Source: Spirochaetales bacterium | GTDB taxonomy: Bacteria; Spirochaetota; Spirochaetia; SZUA-6; RPPD01 | Assembly: GCA_016929065.1 (NCBI GenBank) | Contig: JAFGJO010000004.1 | Span: 1-45,507, forward strand | Reading direction: 5' to 3' | DNA length: 45,507 nucleotides | In this document: one piece after another, positions 1 to 7,682 of the stretch | How the letters are laid out: every line of letters begins with the position of its first letter | Numbering within the stretch: position 1 is the stretch's first letter | Notes under the pieces: model-generated | Databases searched by the model: none | Seen by the model: only the letters and a program-made list of their open reading frames with translations | What the model was told of the DNA's origin: nothing | Translations under genes and position numbers: made by a program

Positions 1-34
1 AAAGGAGGCAGCCAGTCCTGCTTCAGCCTAAAAA

Positions 35-76
35 GGGGACATTTCTAAAGAGTTAAAATGGGGGACATTTTAAAGG
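35..76. repeat. Direct repeat GGGGACATTT-N-AAAG, two copies 26 bp apart
   Basis: GGGGACATTT occurs at 35-44 and again at 61-70, each followed within two bases by AAAG(G)AG-like sequence. Repeats of this style are often seen at the ends of IS elements with multiple terminal repeats. No transposase is present inside the window, so this is at most the edge of an element lying to the left. The identification as an IS end is inference. Confidence 0.35.
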
Positions 77-103
77 AGTCTTGACATGAAATACTTTTCA
101 TCA

Positions 104-132
104 TTGACCAAAGCAACATGCCGGGGTACAAT
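104..132 (+). promoter_or_regulatory. Sigma70-type promoter for the ABC exporter operon
   Basis: TTGACC at 104-109, a 17-base spacer and TACAAT at 127-132 lie upstream of the permease gene. The expected start of transcription is near 139, giving a leader of about 60 bases that contains the GGAG ribosome site of the gene at 200. Confidence 0.5.
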
Positions 133-199
133 ACGCCTTCTGATTCAGGTGCTTCATCATTACTGCACCAGCAATTAAATTGGATGCGGAGAAATCAAT

Positions 200-1651
200 A
201 TGGAACGGACAATTCGGCCGCGCGGACTTACTGCGCTTGCCATCCTGAATTTTATTTTGGCTGGATTCAAGGGGTTTGCCATTCTTACCTCCCTGATAAC
301 CGTCATGTTTGTGGGCGCAATATCACAACAGGCCTCCTACACCCCGGGAAACGATTTTTCAAGTCTTCTATTAATTTTCACTATCGTTGATATATTCCTG
401 GTTATTCTGATGGTTCTTGCCGGCATCGGGTATATCCGGGTAAACCGTTTTATGGGGCTTTTAGTCGGAAATATTTTTGCGGTTGCTTCATTCATCAAGG
501 GCTGTATTTCAATCGTCAGCTGGTCCGAACTCTCGCTGCCTTTTAATGTGTTCAATATGACATCCTTTTTAATCATCAGCGATCTCGTGTTTCCAGTCCT
601 GACGATTGTATTTCTCAATTTTGTTTTTCTTGACACCTGGCGTACCCATCATCAGTTTTATGACAGAATCGGGGAATATGAAGAAAGAACACAGCACCCT
701 GAACAGGCGCAAATACAGCCGGAGAGCGGCGCAAGGAAACACACCCCGCATCCGATCCTGGTATTCATGCAGAGCCTGCGTCAGACCCTGCGCGGCTCCC
801 AGGGAATCCTCTTTTTTTACTTCAGCATTATTCTGTTTCTGTTAATCGGACAGGTGACTATCTGGATTTGCGGAGTACAGGGTGGCTTTGCAGCGAACGA
901 CAGCCAAAATATCGAAACAAGCCAGCTCATGATGAAATTCAATGCAAAAGAATTCGCCTTCAACCATTTTGTGTGGGTTCTTGACGACAAATCCTCTTCG
1001 GCGGATATGGAGGCCAAGATTCCTCCACAGTGGTCTACCATGCTCTCCCATGAACAGCCAGCATTACTGAGTCTCATTTTTTCGGTGGTATTTTCATTAT
1101 TTCCTGTCATCATCGCATTTATTACATTCAATCAGATAGCCGAGGATGCAAACAGAAAAGGATACAGATATCTTCTCCTCAGAACCAACAGGCAGTCGAT
1201 ATTCTTCGGAAAATTTCTTTCGGTCATCACCCTGGTGATCCCGCTTATTATTATTATTGTATTTTCCATTTCTTTATTTGTGCATTTTATATACCGTATC
1301 TATCCTATCGAGCAGATCCTTTTTTTCAGTGTCTGGGCGGCCTTCGCATTTATCTGTATCAGCCTCCCCTCGATCGCGTTCTGTATGATGTTTTCTGCGA
1401 TGATCAACAGCGGGATTCTTTCTTTGATTACGAGTATCGGGATATTATCCCTGGGGCCCCTGATTCTGCGCGCATTTCGGGACATATGGGACCCGCTGGT
1501 TGTCCTTCAGTTTTTACTGCCTGGAAAAGCAGGATATTTTTTATTTCATTATGAATGGTGGGCAATCCTGCTTGCATTTATTGCGATGGCCGTCTACACC
1601 GGCCTGTTCACCGCCGGCGGATATTTCTTGTTTAAAAGGAAAAGCCTATGA
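200..1651 (+). CDS. ABC-2 type exporter permease with extra N-terminal 4-TM domain
   Basis: This is the membrane subunit of an ABC exporter in the cytoplasmic membrane. The first ~150 residues hold four hydrophobic segments and no recognised motif. A hydrophilic linker follows (~150-185), then a second membrane block with six or so segments from ~205 to the end. The stretch around NQIAEDANRKGYRYLLLRTN (~315) resembles the cytosolic loop of ABC-2/NosY-like permeases, where the cognate ATPase docks. The stop codon overlaps the start of the ATPase gene at 1648 by 4 bases, so the two are translationally coupled. GGAG lies nine bases before this ATG. The substrate cannot be told from sequence. The N-terminal 4-TM extension is not part of a standard ABC-2 permease. 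Confidence 0.8.
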   Translation: MERTIRPRGLTALAILNFILAGFKGFAILTSLITVMFVGAISQQASYTPGNDFSSLLLIFTIVDIFLVILMVLAGIGYIRVNRFMGLLVGNIFAVASFIKGCISIVSWSELSLPFNVFNMTSFLIISDLVFPVLTIVFLNFVFLDTWRTHHQFYDRIGEYEERTQHPEQAQIQPESGARKHTPHPILVFMQSLRQTLRGSQGILFFYFSIILFLLIGQVTIWICGVQGGFAANDSQNIETSQLMMKFNAKEFAFNHFVWVLDDKSSSADMEAKIPPQWSTMLSHEQPALLSLIFSVVFSLFPVIIAFITFNQIAEDANRKGYRYLLLRTNRQSIFFGKFLSVITLVIPLIIIIVFSISLFVHFIYRIYPIEQILFFSVWAAFAFICISLPSIAFCMMFSAMINSGILSLITSIGILSLGPLILRAFRDIWDPLVVLQFLLPGKAGYFLFHYEWWAILLAFIAMAVYTGLFTAGGYFLFKRKSL

Positions 1652-2601
1652 GCACAGCAATCCATATCAATTCTATTTCAAAAAACTTCGGCTCATTTCC
1701 GGCTCTTGATAATGTAAGCTTTGAAGTGCCCGAAAAAACCATATTCGGTGTCCTGGGCCCCAACGGTGCAGGAAAAACCACATTGTTTTCGGTGATCGCA
1801 GGATTTCTTCCTCCGACCTCCGGTAATGTTGTGGTGCTCGGCGAAACCGAGATCGCCAAACTCCGCGGGCGCCTGAGTATTCTTCCGCAAGATGCCCTGT
1901 TTCAGGCAAATATCCCGATTTTTGACCAGCTTGTGTATTTTTCAAGATTGCTGGGACGTTCCCGCGATGATGCGGAATATGAGGTTTATCAGTCACTGAA
2001 ACGGGTCAATCTCGACAAGTTCATGTTCCGGGAATCTGCGACCCTGTCGCACGGTATGTACAAGCGCCTTGCCCTTGCCCAGGCGTTTCTGGGTGAACCG
2101 GAAGTGATCATCCTGGATGAACCGACAAGTGGTCTCGATGTCCAGGGGGCAATGCAAATTCGGTCCCTTATCAAGGAACTGCAGTCCCAGACGACCATTA
2201 TTGTCAGCTCCCACAACATGAATGAAATGCGGGATTTGTGTGAACATGTCGCGTTTTTAAACCAGGGAAAACTCGTCGCATCCGGCCCGGTGGACACTGT
2301 GACGGGAACCTCCCTTTCTGTGGAATGCAGACTGGGCAGGCCGCTCACCGAAGATGAGATTGAAAAATTGAAAAAATCAGATACAATCAGACAAATACAG
2401 CAGACAAACAAAGCATCGTATTCAATTGGATTTCTGCACACGCTGACCGATGAAGAGGCGGAAACAGAATCGCGAAAACTGCTGCGGCAAATTCTGGATA
2501 TGGATATCAGCATTCATGCCCTGAACGAAACAAACCGGCTTGAAGTCGAATATCTCCGCCTCACCGGTTCAAACAATCAGCAGCGGCCATCGGTCAACTG
2601 A
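1648..2601 (+). CDS. ABC exporter ATP-binding subunit (NosF/CcmA-like)
   Basis: ATPase that powers the adjacent permease. Visible motifs are Walker A GPNGAGKTT (~37-45), Q-loop LPQDALF, signature LSHGMYKRLALAQ (~133), Walker B VIILDEPTSGLD (~153) and the switch histidine in IIVSSHNM. The signature reads LSHGM rather than LSGGQ, a mild variation seen in export ATPases. About 90 residues after the nucleotide-binding core form a C-terminal regulatory-type extension common in ABC-2 systems. Length (317 aa) is usual for the family. An AAGGAAAAG ribosome site lies inside the end of the permease gene. It could export a lipid, a drug or a small peptide; context does not decide. Confidence 0.9.
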   Translation: MSTAIHINSISKNFGSFPALDNVSFEVPEKTIFGVLGPNGAGKTTLFSVIAGFLPPTSGNVVVLGETEIAKLRGRLSILPQDALFQANIPIFDQLVYFSRLLGRSRDDAEYEVYQSLKRVNLDKFMFRESATLSHGMYKRLALAQAFLGEPEVIILDEPTSGLDVQGAMQIRSLIKELQSQTTIIVSSHNMNEMRDLCEHVAFLNQGKLVASGPVDTVTGTSLSVECRLGRPLTEDEIEKLKKSDTIRQIQQTNKASYSIGFLHTLTDEEAETESRKLLRQILDMDISIHALNETNRLEVEYLRLTGSNNQQRPSVN

Positions 2602-2658
2602 GAAAGCCGCACTGCCTGCACTGCACCCTGCAGGTATTGTGCAGCAAGGAGCACCACC

Positions 2659-3153
2659 ATGAGCAGTCTGTTAAGCGCACGCGAAGTACTTGCCATCGCC
2701 CAAAGCATCGAGGAGAATGGTGCGGAGTTTTACCGTCACGCAGTCACCCTTCATCCAATCAAATCTGAATCAGCATTTCTCCTGCGGCTTGCCGGGATGG
2801 AAGAAGAACACAGGCAAACCTTTGCAATGATGCAGGCAGAGATGTACGAAGAACGGATGGAACAGGGCGATGAAAACTTTATCAACAATATGGATTTATA
2901 CCTGAAGGCAGTCACCGACAGCCAGAATCTTGAGGGGTCAATGTTTGCAAAATATCTTTTTTCCGGCGAGGAAACAATGCAGGAAATCGTATCTGTCGGG
3001 ATGGATCTGGAAAAAGAAACCATTTTGTATTATGTCGGGCTTCTGGACCTGATGAAAACAGAACATGAGAAAAAGACTATTGAACGAATTATCTCGGAAG
3101 AAAAAAGCCATATCATAACGCTCGCCGGAGAATTTAAAAAACTTTGTTCATAA
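2659..3153 (+). CDS. Rubrerythrin-like ferritin-family di-iron protein
   Basis: A 164-residue all-helical protein with the four-helix di-iron pattern: EENGAEFY in helix 1, MEEEH in helix 2, LEKETILYY in helix 3 and SEEKSH in helix 4. These give the Glu ligands and two ExxH pairs of the rubrerythrin/ferritin-like superfamily. There is no C-terminal rubredoxin domain (no CxxC pairs), so it is an erythrin-like short form. Family members reduce peroxide or store iron in anaerobes and microaerophiles. AAGGAG precedes the ATG. It follows the ABC operon by 57 bases and may be cotranscribed, but no functional link is evident. Confidence 0.8.
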   Translation: MSSLLSAREVLAIAQSIEENGAEFYRHAVTLHPIKSESAFLLRLAGMEEEHRQTFAMMQAEMYEERMEQGDENFINNMDLYLKAVTDSQNLEGSMFAKYLFSGEETMQEIVSVGMDLEKETILYYVGLLDLMKTEHEKKTIERIISEEKSHIITLAGEFKKLCS

Positions 3154-3170
3154 TGAATCAATGTAAAAAA

Positions 3171-3353
3171 ATCACCGCACAAACGGCAAACCCCATTACC
3201 GTAGGGCTCTCCCAGCTGGCCGGCGGTGAGGCGGTAAAATGAAATGAACCGATGGCAGGCGCAATTATCGCCGCTCTTCCGGTTATGATTATTTATATTA
3301 TACCTGGAAAATATTTTATCCAGGGCCTGCTCGCCGGTTCGGTCAAAGGGTAG
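3171..3353 (+). pseudogene. Decayed 3' end of a CUT1-type sugar ABC permease (MalG/LacG-like)
   Basis: One frame reads TANPITVGLSQLAG, then an in-frame TGA at 3240-3242, then [20 protein letters not shown], and ends [14 protein letters not shown] followed by TAG. This is the characteristic C-terminus of carbohydrate ABC transporter inner-membrane subunits of the MalG family, in which the residue at the TGA is normally Trp. Only about 60 codons survive and the EAA loop and the rest of the gene are missing. Other genes here stop at TGA, so recoding is unlikely. It is a gene relic left by a deletion between the di-iron gene and fumC. Confidence 0.75.
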
Positions 3354-3417
3354 CCTGTACCGAATCCGTCCTGTTATGGAAAGAAAAAGAAATAATGAAT
3401 AACTCGCGCTCTCATAC

Positions 3418-4812
3418 TCATTCCGGAGCAAGCATTCTTTGGGGGTCAAATACGGTCTCGGCTTCTTCTGATGTCACAAATCCTTCCTGAATTGCCACTT
3501 CCTTCACGGTCTTCTTTTCGGAAAATGCCTTAAAGGCCACCTTGCTCGCTTTGTCATAACCGATCTTTAAGGCAAGCGGCGTTACCATGGCAAGGCTCCA
3601 GTCAACAAGCTGGGCACAGCGTTCTTTGTCTGCAATAAGCCCTGCAATACATTTCTGTTCGAACAGGTGCACTGCATTGGCAAGAATTTCCAAAGCGGAT
3701 AAGGTCTCAAAGGCTAAAAGCGGCTGCATGATCTGCAGGTCAAGCGGCCCGGTCTGGCAGGCAACAGTAATTGAAGTGGTTTTTCCCATGATATGAGCAC
3801 AGACCTGAATCATCATTTCCGGAATCACCGGATTAATTTTTCCCGGCATGATTGAGCTTCCCGGCTGTAATGACGGAAGTTCAATTTCTGCGAACCCGGT
3901 TCGGGGTCCGGAGGCCAAAAGCCGAAGATCATTGGCTATTTTCATAAGACTGCATACAACTGTATTTAATGCACCGGCAAGCGCTGCCTGGCTGTCCCTG
4001 GCGGCAATAGCTTCAAATTTACAGGCAGCTTCCCGAAAAGGGATTCCAGTGTATTCACTGATTTTTTTTACCATCCCGGCAGCAAACTCTTTATGAGTAT
4101 TCACGCCCGTGCCCAGCGCAGTACCGCCGATTGCCAGATCTTCCAGTTCGGGAAGCACCTTTTTTATCCGTTCCGATGCCTTCAGCACCTGTGTGGCATA
4201 GCCGGAAAACTCCTGTCCCAGGGTAATGGGCACTGCGTCTTGAAGATGGGTTCTGCCCACCTTGATAATGTCCATGAACTCAACCGATCGAGCAGCAAGC
4301 GCATCTGAGAGAGAAACAAGAACGGTAATGAGTTTTTCCGCCTCCAGGCGATTGCTCATGGACAAAGCAGTAGGGATGACATCATTGGATGATTGCCCGC
4401 GGTTAACATGATCATTTGGATGAACCGGTGATTTATCGCCGCGTTTACCGCCCAAAAGTTCATTTGCCCGATTGGCGATCACCTCGTTCATATTCATGTT
4501 CCATGACGTGCCTGATCCGGTTTGAAAGACATCCACCGGAAAATGGTGATCAAGTTTTCCTGAAAGAATTTCACCGCATGCGGCAACAATCGCTTCGGCA
4601 ACCCCTGTATCAAGCAGTCCCAGCTGCTGGTTAACCTGCGCTGCGCATTGCTTGATTTGCGCGAGTGCATTACGCATCGAAAGCGGAATGGTGAATGCAG
4701 AAACAGTAAAGTTGTCAACTGCGCGCTGGGTCTGTGCTCCCCAGTAGGCTTCAGCTGTGATCTCTACTTCTCCAAGTGAATCGGTCTCTGTTCTTGTTTT
4801 TTCTGCCATCAT
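3418..4812 (-). CDS. fumC: Fumarate hydratase class II
   Basis: Catalyses reversible hydration of fumarate to L-malate in the cytosol (TCA cycle or its reductive branch). The 464-residue protein has the fumarase/aspartase superfamily signature GSSIMPGKINPV (~315), the TGSGTSWNMNMNEV active-site region (~95), and the GRTHLQDAVPITLGQE block (~185). In the aspartase family the second block is also similar, but TGSGTSWNMN is typical of FumC. The gene has GGGGAAG before an ATGATG pair; either ATG would do. A sigma70-type promoter lies just upstream. It is transcribed convergently with the ABC/di-iron genes. Confidence 0.93.
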   Translation of the reverse strand: MMAEKTRTETDSLGEVEITAEAYWGAQTQRAVDNFTVSAFTIPLSMRNALAQIKQCAAQVNQQLGLLDTGVAEAIVAACGEILSGKLDHHFPVDVFQTGSGTSWNMNMNEVIANRANELLGGKRGDKSPVHPNDHVNRGQSSNDVIPTALSMSNRLEAEKLITVLVSLSDALAARSVEFMDIIKVGRTHLQDAVPITLGQEFSGYATQVLKASERIKKVLPELEDLAIGGTALGTGVNTHKEFAAGMVKKISEYTGIPFREAACKFEAIAARDSQAALAGALNTVVCSLMKIANDLRLLASGPRTGFAEIELPSLQPGSSIMPGKINPVIPEMMIQVCAHIMGKTTSITVACQTGPLDLQIMQPLLAFETLSALEILANAVHLFEQKCIAGLIADKERCAQLVDWSLAMVTPLALKIGYDKASKVAFKAFSEKKTVKEVAIQEGFVTSEEAETVFDPQRMLAPE

Positions 4813-4837
4813 CTTCCCCTTTTTTTATGAGAGGCAT

Positions 4838-4867
4838 ATTATACGTGAAACTACTCTAAACGATCAA
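4838..4867 (-). promoter_or_regulatory. Sigma70-type promoter for fumC
   Basis: On the minus strand TTGATC (4867-4862), an 18-base spacer and a consensus TATAAT (4843-4838) precede fumC. The leader is about 20 bases and carries the GGGGAAG ribosome site. Confidence 0.6.
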
Positions 4868-4913
4868 GACAGCGTCGTGAAACCAGCGAAATCGGGAATT
4901 TTTTCCGTGGAAC

Positions 4914-5573
4914 TCATTGAATGATATAATCGCTGGATTTGTTGGGTGTTTTTGGATAGGTAAAATGCCACCATTCCAGTTTATAAAATCTGAATCCCTC
5001 TTTTTCCATTTCAGACTTCAAGAAGAGACGGTTTTCCAGGATGTCGCCTTTAGCATTCATTGTCCATGCTTCTTTCCCAAAATAATCAAACGTGGTCCCC
5101 ATATCCAGTTCTTTTCCTTCTTTATCAATAATTGTGAGATCAATGGCATTCCCGCATGAGTGGCTGATAATTTTATCTGGATTCACTGTCGGGAGGTAGC
5201 CTGCATCAAGCAGTTCTTTCTTGTTGTTTTTCGCTGCCCAGCGCAGCATATGCCTTTCTGCACGCATAGGCCGGTATGCATCAAAAACTTTCAGGGAATA
5301 GCCTTGCTTGACCAGTGAAGCCTGGACATGTTTCAGAGCCCCGGCTGCTTCTGCAAGCATGAAGGCCCGGGGAGCCTCATACCCGTCAAGCACTTCCCCG
5401 ACAAAATTGTTTGTCGTGGCGTAACGAATATCAAGGACAATATCGGGAATTAATTCTTTAATATCCACAAAACCTTTCGGTGGAGGAATCTTTGCTATTG
5501 GCTTTTCTTCCGCGCATATCGTAAAAAAGAAAACAGATAACAACATCATTGCAATAGGCACTCTTCGTTTCAT
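4914..5573 (-). CDS. D-alanyl-D-alanine dipeptidase, VanX/DdpX family (M15D)
   Basis: Zinc dipeptidase that cleaves D-Ala-D-Ala, or related D-amino-acid dipeptides from peptidoglycan. The zinc-site motif SHSCGNAID (S137, H138, D145) and the EWWHF motif (E200, H203) are intact, as is the conserved Arg in DAYRP (R101). The first ~21 residues form a signal sequence ending FFTIC, so it is exported and possibly lipidated. That points to periplasmic peptidoglycan recycling rather than cytosolic vancomycin resistance; no vanHA partners are present. GAGGAAG precedes the ATG. Length 219 aa is normal. Confidence 0.85.
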   Translation of the reverse strand: MKRRVPIAMMLLSVFFFTICAEEKPIAKIPPPKGFVDIKELIPDIVLDIRYATTNNFVGEVLDGYEAPRAFMLAEAAGALKHVQASLVKQGYSLKVFDAYRPMRAERHMLRWAAKNNKKELLDAGYLPTVNPDKIISHSCGNAIDLTIIDKEGKELDMGTTFDYFGKEAWTMNAKGDILENRLFLKSEMEKEGFRFYKLEWWHFTYPKTPNKSSDYIIQ

Positions 5574-5615
5574 CCCGGCTTCCTCTTCATAAATTTTCTT
5601 TTCTCTCTTTTTTTG

Positions 5616-6452
5616 TTATCCTATTATGATCTTTGCGTTTATACAATCAGTCATCGTCACATTATTTTGAATAATTCCCGATCTTGTAAGGGCAAAATCA
5701 TATTTTACCGGATCATCCGGCGAGAATTTCCTGAACGACTCTGTTACTTCAAAAACAGTCTGCTGATCTGCCTGTTTTCGCTGTGTAAATCCCAGTTCAC
5801 GGCAAACCCGGTGCATATGGGTATCCAGCGGAACCAGCAATACTGCAGGAGATACTGACTTCCATAACCCGGGATCGATATTATCTTTTCGGACCATCCA
5901 TCGTAAAAAAAGGTGATACCGCTTACAGGCGCTTTTTTTCCCGGGATCGGGGAGGAGATGATTATTCATCAATCCGGAAAATTTCACCAGTTTTTTATAA
6001 AATTCCACGAGAGCATTGTATATGGTTGAATCAGTGTTCAGAAATCCGGTTCCAAACGCGTTTTCCAGAGACCCGTAGTCTTTCATCATCTTTGCCAGGC
6101 CCCATAAAAAGGCTGCGATATCAGAACCGGAAGCAAACCGGTGCTTCCATGTGGATACTGCTGTAACTATCCTTTTTTTCGAAGCAGTCGCAAGGAATTG
6201 ATAAACAGGACCTGTTCTTCTCAACAGATCATCCAGGCTTGACAATATCTGTCCGACCCTGCCGTACGCGCACATTGCAGAAATAAACCCGACAATTTCC
6301 TGGTCTTTTGGGGAGGAGTAGCGGTAGATTGTCTGCAGCGGGTCAGAATAAACCCACTTTCTGTCATTATAGACTGAATACTGTTTTTCAAGTATTGTAG
6401 ACAATATTCTATTAAATCCAGAATCCTTACAAATTATTTTTCCTGTTTTCAT
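5616..6452 (-). CDS. TIGR02757/DUF2400 family protein, HhH-GPD-like
   Basis: Function of this family is not established. Recognisable family features are YNDRKWVYSDPLQ near the N-terminus, the helix FISAMCAYGR, and PLDTHMHRVCRELG near the C-terminus. The last resembles the VDTHIxRVxxRLG stretch of HhH-GPD DNA glycosylases such as endonuclease III, in which the Asp is catalytic; a DNA-repair-like fold is therefore suggested by inference. The frame stays open back to 6593, but the first 47 codons there lack family similarity and would run into the pelD promoter. I therefore place the start at the ATG at 6452; the ATG at 6467 is the alternative. No Shine-Dalgarno is visible and the start may be leaderless. 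Confidence 0.75.
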   Translation of the reverse strand: MKTGKIICKDSGFNRILSTILEKQYSVYNDRKWVYSDPLQTIYRYSSPKDQEIVGFISAMCAYGRVGQILSSLDDLLRRTGPVYQFLATASKKRIVTAVSTWKHRFASGSDIAAFLWGLAKMMKDYGSLENAFGTGFLNTDSTIYNALVEFYKKLVKFSGLMNNHLLPDPGKKSACKRYHLFLRWMVRKDNIDPGLWKSVSPAVLLVPLDTHMHRVCRELGFTQRKQADQQTVFEVTESFRKFSPDDPVKYDFALTRSGIIQNNVTMTDCINAKIIIG

Positions 6453-6462
6453 CTTTATAAAA

Positions 6463-6491
6463 AACATACGGGGAAAAACTGCCGGAATCAA
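6463..6491 (-). promoter_or_regulatory. Putative promoter giving a leaderless TIGR02757 transcript
   Basis: TTGATT (6491-6486), 17-base spacer and TATGTT (6468-6463) lie on the minus strand, with the -10 element ending 10 bases before the ATG at 6452. The match is modest, but it fits the arrangement seen at other genes here that lack a ribosome site. Confidence 0.35.
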
Positions 6492-6552
6492 GAAATTGTT
6501 CCTTAAAATGAGGAAAACAGGCAGGAAGAAAATATGCCGGAAAAACTGATAT

Positions 6553-6582
6553 TTGACAGGAGTTCTGCTAACACAGTATAAT
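6553..6582 (+). promoter_or_regulatory. Consensus sigma70 promoter of the Pel-like operon, leaderless start
   Basis: A perfect TTGACA (6553-6558) and a perfect TATAAT (6577-6582) are separated by 18 bases. The -10 element ends 10 bases before the pelD ATG at 6593, so the mRNA would begin about four or five bases before the start codon. No ribosome-binding site fits in that space and no suitable internal ATG exists before the first membrane segment. Confidence 0.75.
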
Positions 6583-6592
6583 ACGCAAAGCA

Positions 6593-7678
6593 ATGGAAAC
6601 CTTTAAGAAACTCTTTACAAAAGAAAAGAATTTATACCTCATTTCCGCAATCGGGACCTTTGTCATTACATGGGCGGTGAATCTTGCCTTCTTTCTCGAT
6701 AATCCCGGTTTTGTGGGCATCCAGCTTCATCCCTATCTGCTCATTGTGGTACTGACAGCCTCACTGTATGGATATACCAGGGCAATGGTCACCACTGCAG
6801 GGGTCTCACTCATCTACACAGGCTGTATTTTTCTCCGGATATTCACACAGGGCGAGGACCTCACCCGGATATTTCAGTTTTCCTATTTCAGTCCGTTTAT
6901 CAGTTTTCTTGTGCTGGGCACATTGGTCGGAATGCTCACAGACCGTCATAAAAAAAACCTGTTGTCCATGAATACAAAACTTGAGGAAAACGCGGTTCAC
7001 ATAGACAATCTCCATACGGAACTGAATATTCTACAAGAGCGCAACTCCGTTTTGAAACAAAAGGCAATGACAAACCGTGAAGTGCTTTCCATGCTGTATA
7101 ACATCGTCAACCGAATGAGCACACTTGATCTGAACGAACTGCACACAGCAATCCTTGAAACATGCGAAGAACTTCTTGGGGCCGGAAAATCTGCCGTGTA
7201 CATGCGTCAGGGGGACCGCCTGGTTCTGTGCACCTCACGCGGATATAAATCCGATGAAGTTCCCGCTCCGCATCAGCGGATCCTGAAGCACACAATCGAA
7301 GAAAAAAAAGTTTTTTCAGTACAGGATTTTCATGAAAACGGAAAGCGGATTCCAAATCCGGTCTTTATCTCTGCACCCCTTTTCATCGGAAAAGACGGGG
7401 ATTCGGCAGGAGTCATCTGGATCGAATCTATTCCATTCCTGCAATATTCTCCGGTAACACTCAGGATCGCGGGACTCATTGCGGACTGGGCTTCCTTATG
7501 CCTTGGAAACATTTTCGCATTCGAGGCATTGAAAAACCGAACGGAAGGAAAAAACCAGAAATTGTACTTTGACAAAGTCCATAATGCTCTTGCGAACAAC
7601 TTCGACGGTGTCTTCGCATACGGAACACCCTTTACCGATATTGAAAAAGAGATAAGAAAGAAGATCTCACTCCAGTAA
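6593..7678 (+). CDS. pelD: PelD-like membrane GAF protein lacking the c-di-GMP-binding GGDEF domain
   Basis: Inner-membrane regulatory subunit of a Pel-type polysaccharide apparatus. About four membrane helices lie within residues 14-115, followed by a coiled coil (~118-162) and a GAF domain (~168-320; core strands around SAVYMRQGDRLVL and PVFISAPLFIG). Known PelD proteins continue into a degenerate GGDEF domain that binds c-di-GMP; this one stops about 40 residues after GAF, at 361 aa. The identification rests on this architecture plus the directly following pelE, pelF and pelG homologues. It is first in the operon, 4 bases before pelE. Activation must use another signal, perhaps the kinase-like protein at the operon end. 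Confidence 0.75.
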   Translation: METFKKLFTKEKNLYLISAIGTFVITWAVNLAFFLDNPGFVGIQLHPYLLIVVLTASLYGYTRAMVTTAGVSLIYTGCIFLRIFTQGEDLTRIFQFSYFSPFISFLVLGTLVGMLTDRHKKNLLSMNTKLEENAVHIDNLHTELNILQERNSVLKQKAMTNREVLSMLYNIVNRMSTLDLNELHTAILETCEELLGAGKSAVYMRQGDRLVLCTSRGYKSDEVPAPHQRILKHTIEEKKVFSVQDFHENGKRIPNPVFISAPLFIGKDGDSAGVIWIESIPFLQYSPVTLRIAGLIADWASLCLGNIFAFEALKNRTEGKNQKLYFDKVHNALANNFDGVFAYGTPFTDIEKEIRKKISLQ

Positions 7679-7682
7679 TGCA

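Noticed and set aside
35-199. Complete insertion sequence at the left edge
   Set aside because: No transposase frame and only two short direct repeats are present; at most the tip of an element lies inside the window.
3240-3242. TGA read as Trp in the permease fragment (alternative code)
   Set aside because: Several intact genes here, such as those ending at 1651 and 2601, use TGA as their natural stop, and the fragment lacks the remaining ~200 codons.
4914-5573. Vancomycin resistance (vanX) gene
   Set aside because: No vanH or vanA-type ligase neighbours, and the product has a signal sequence, so peptidoglycan recycling is more likely.
6453-6593. Longer start for the TIGR02757 gene at 6593
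   Set aside because: The extra codons would cover the perfect pelD promoter and show no family similarity; the start at 6452 fits better.
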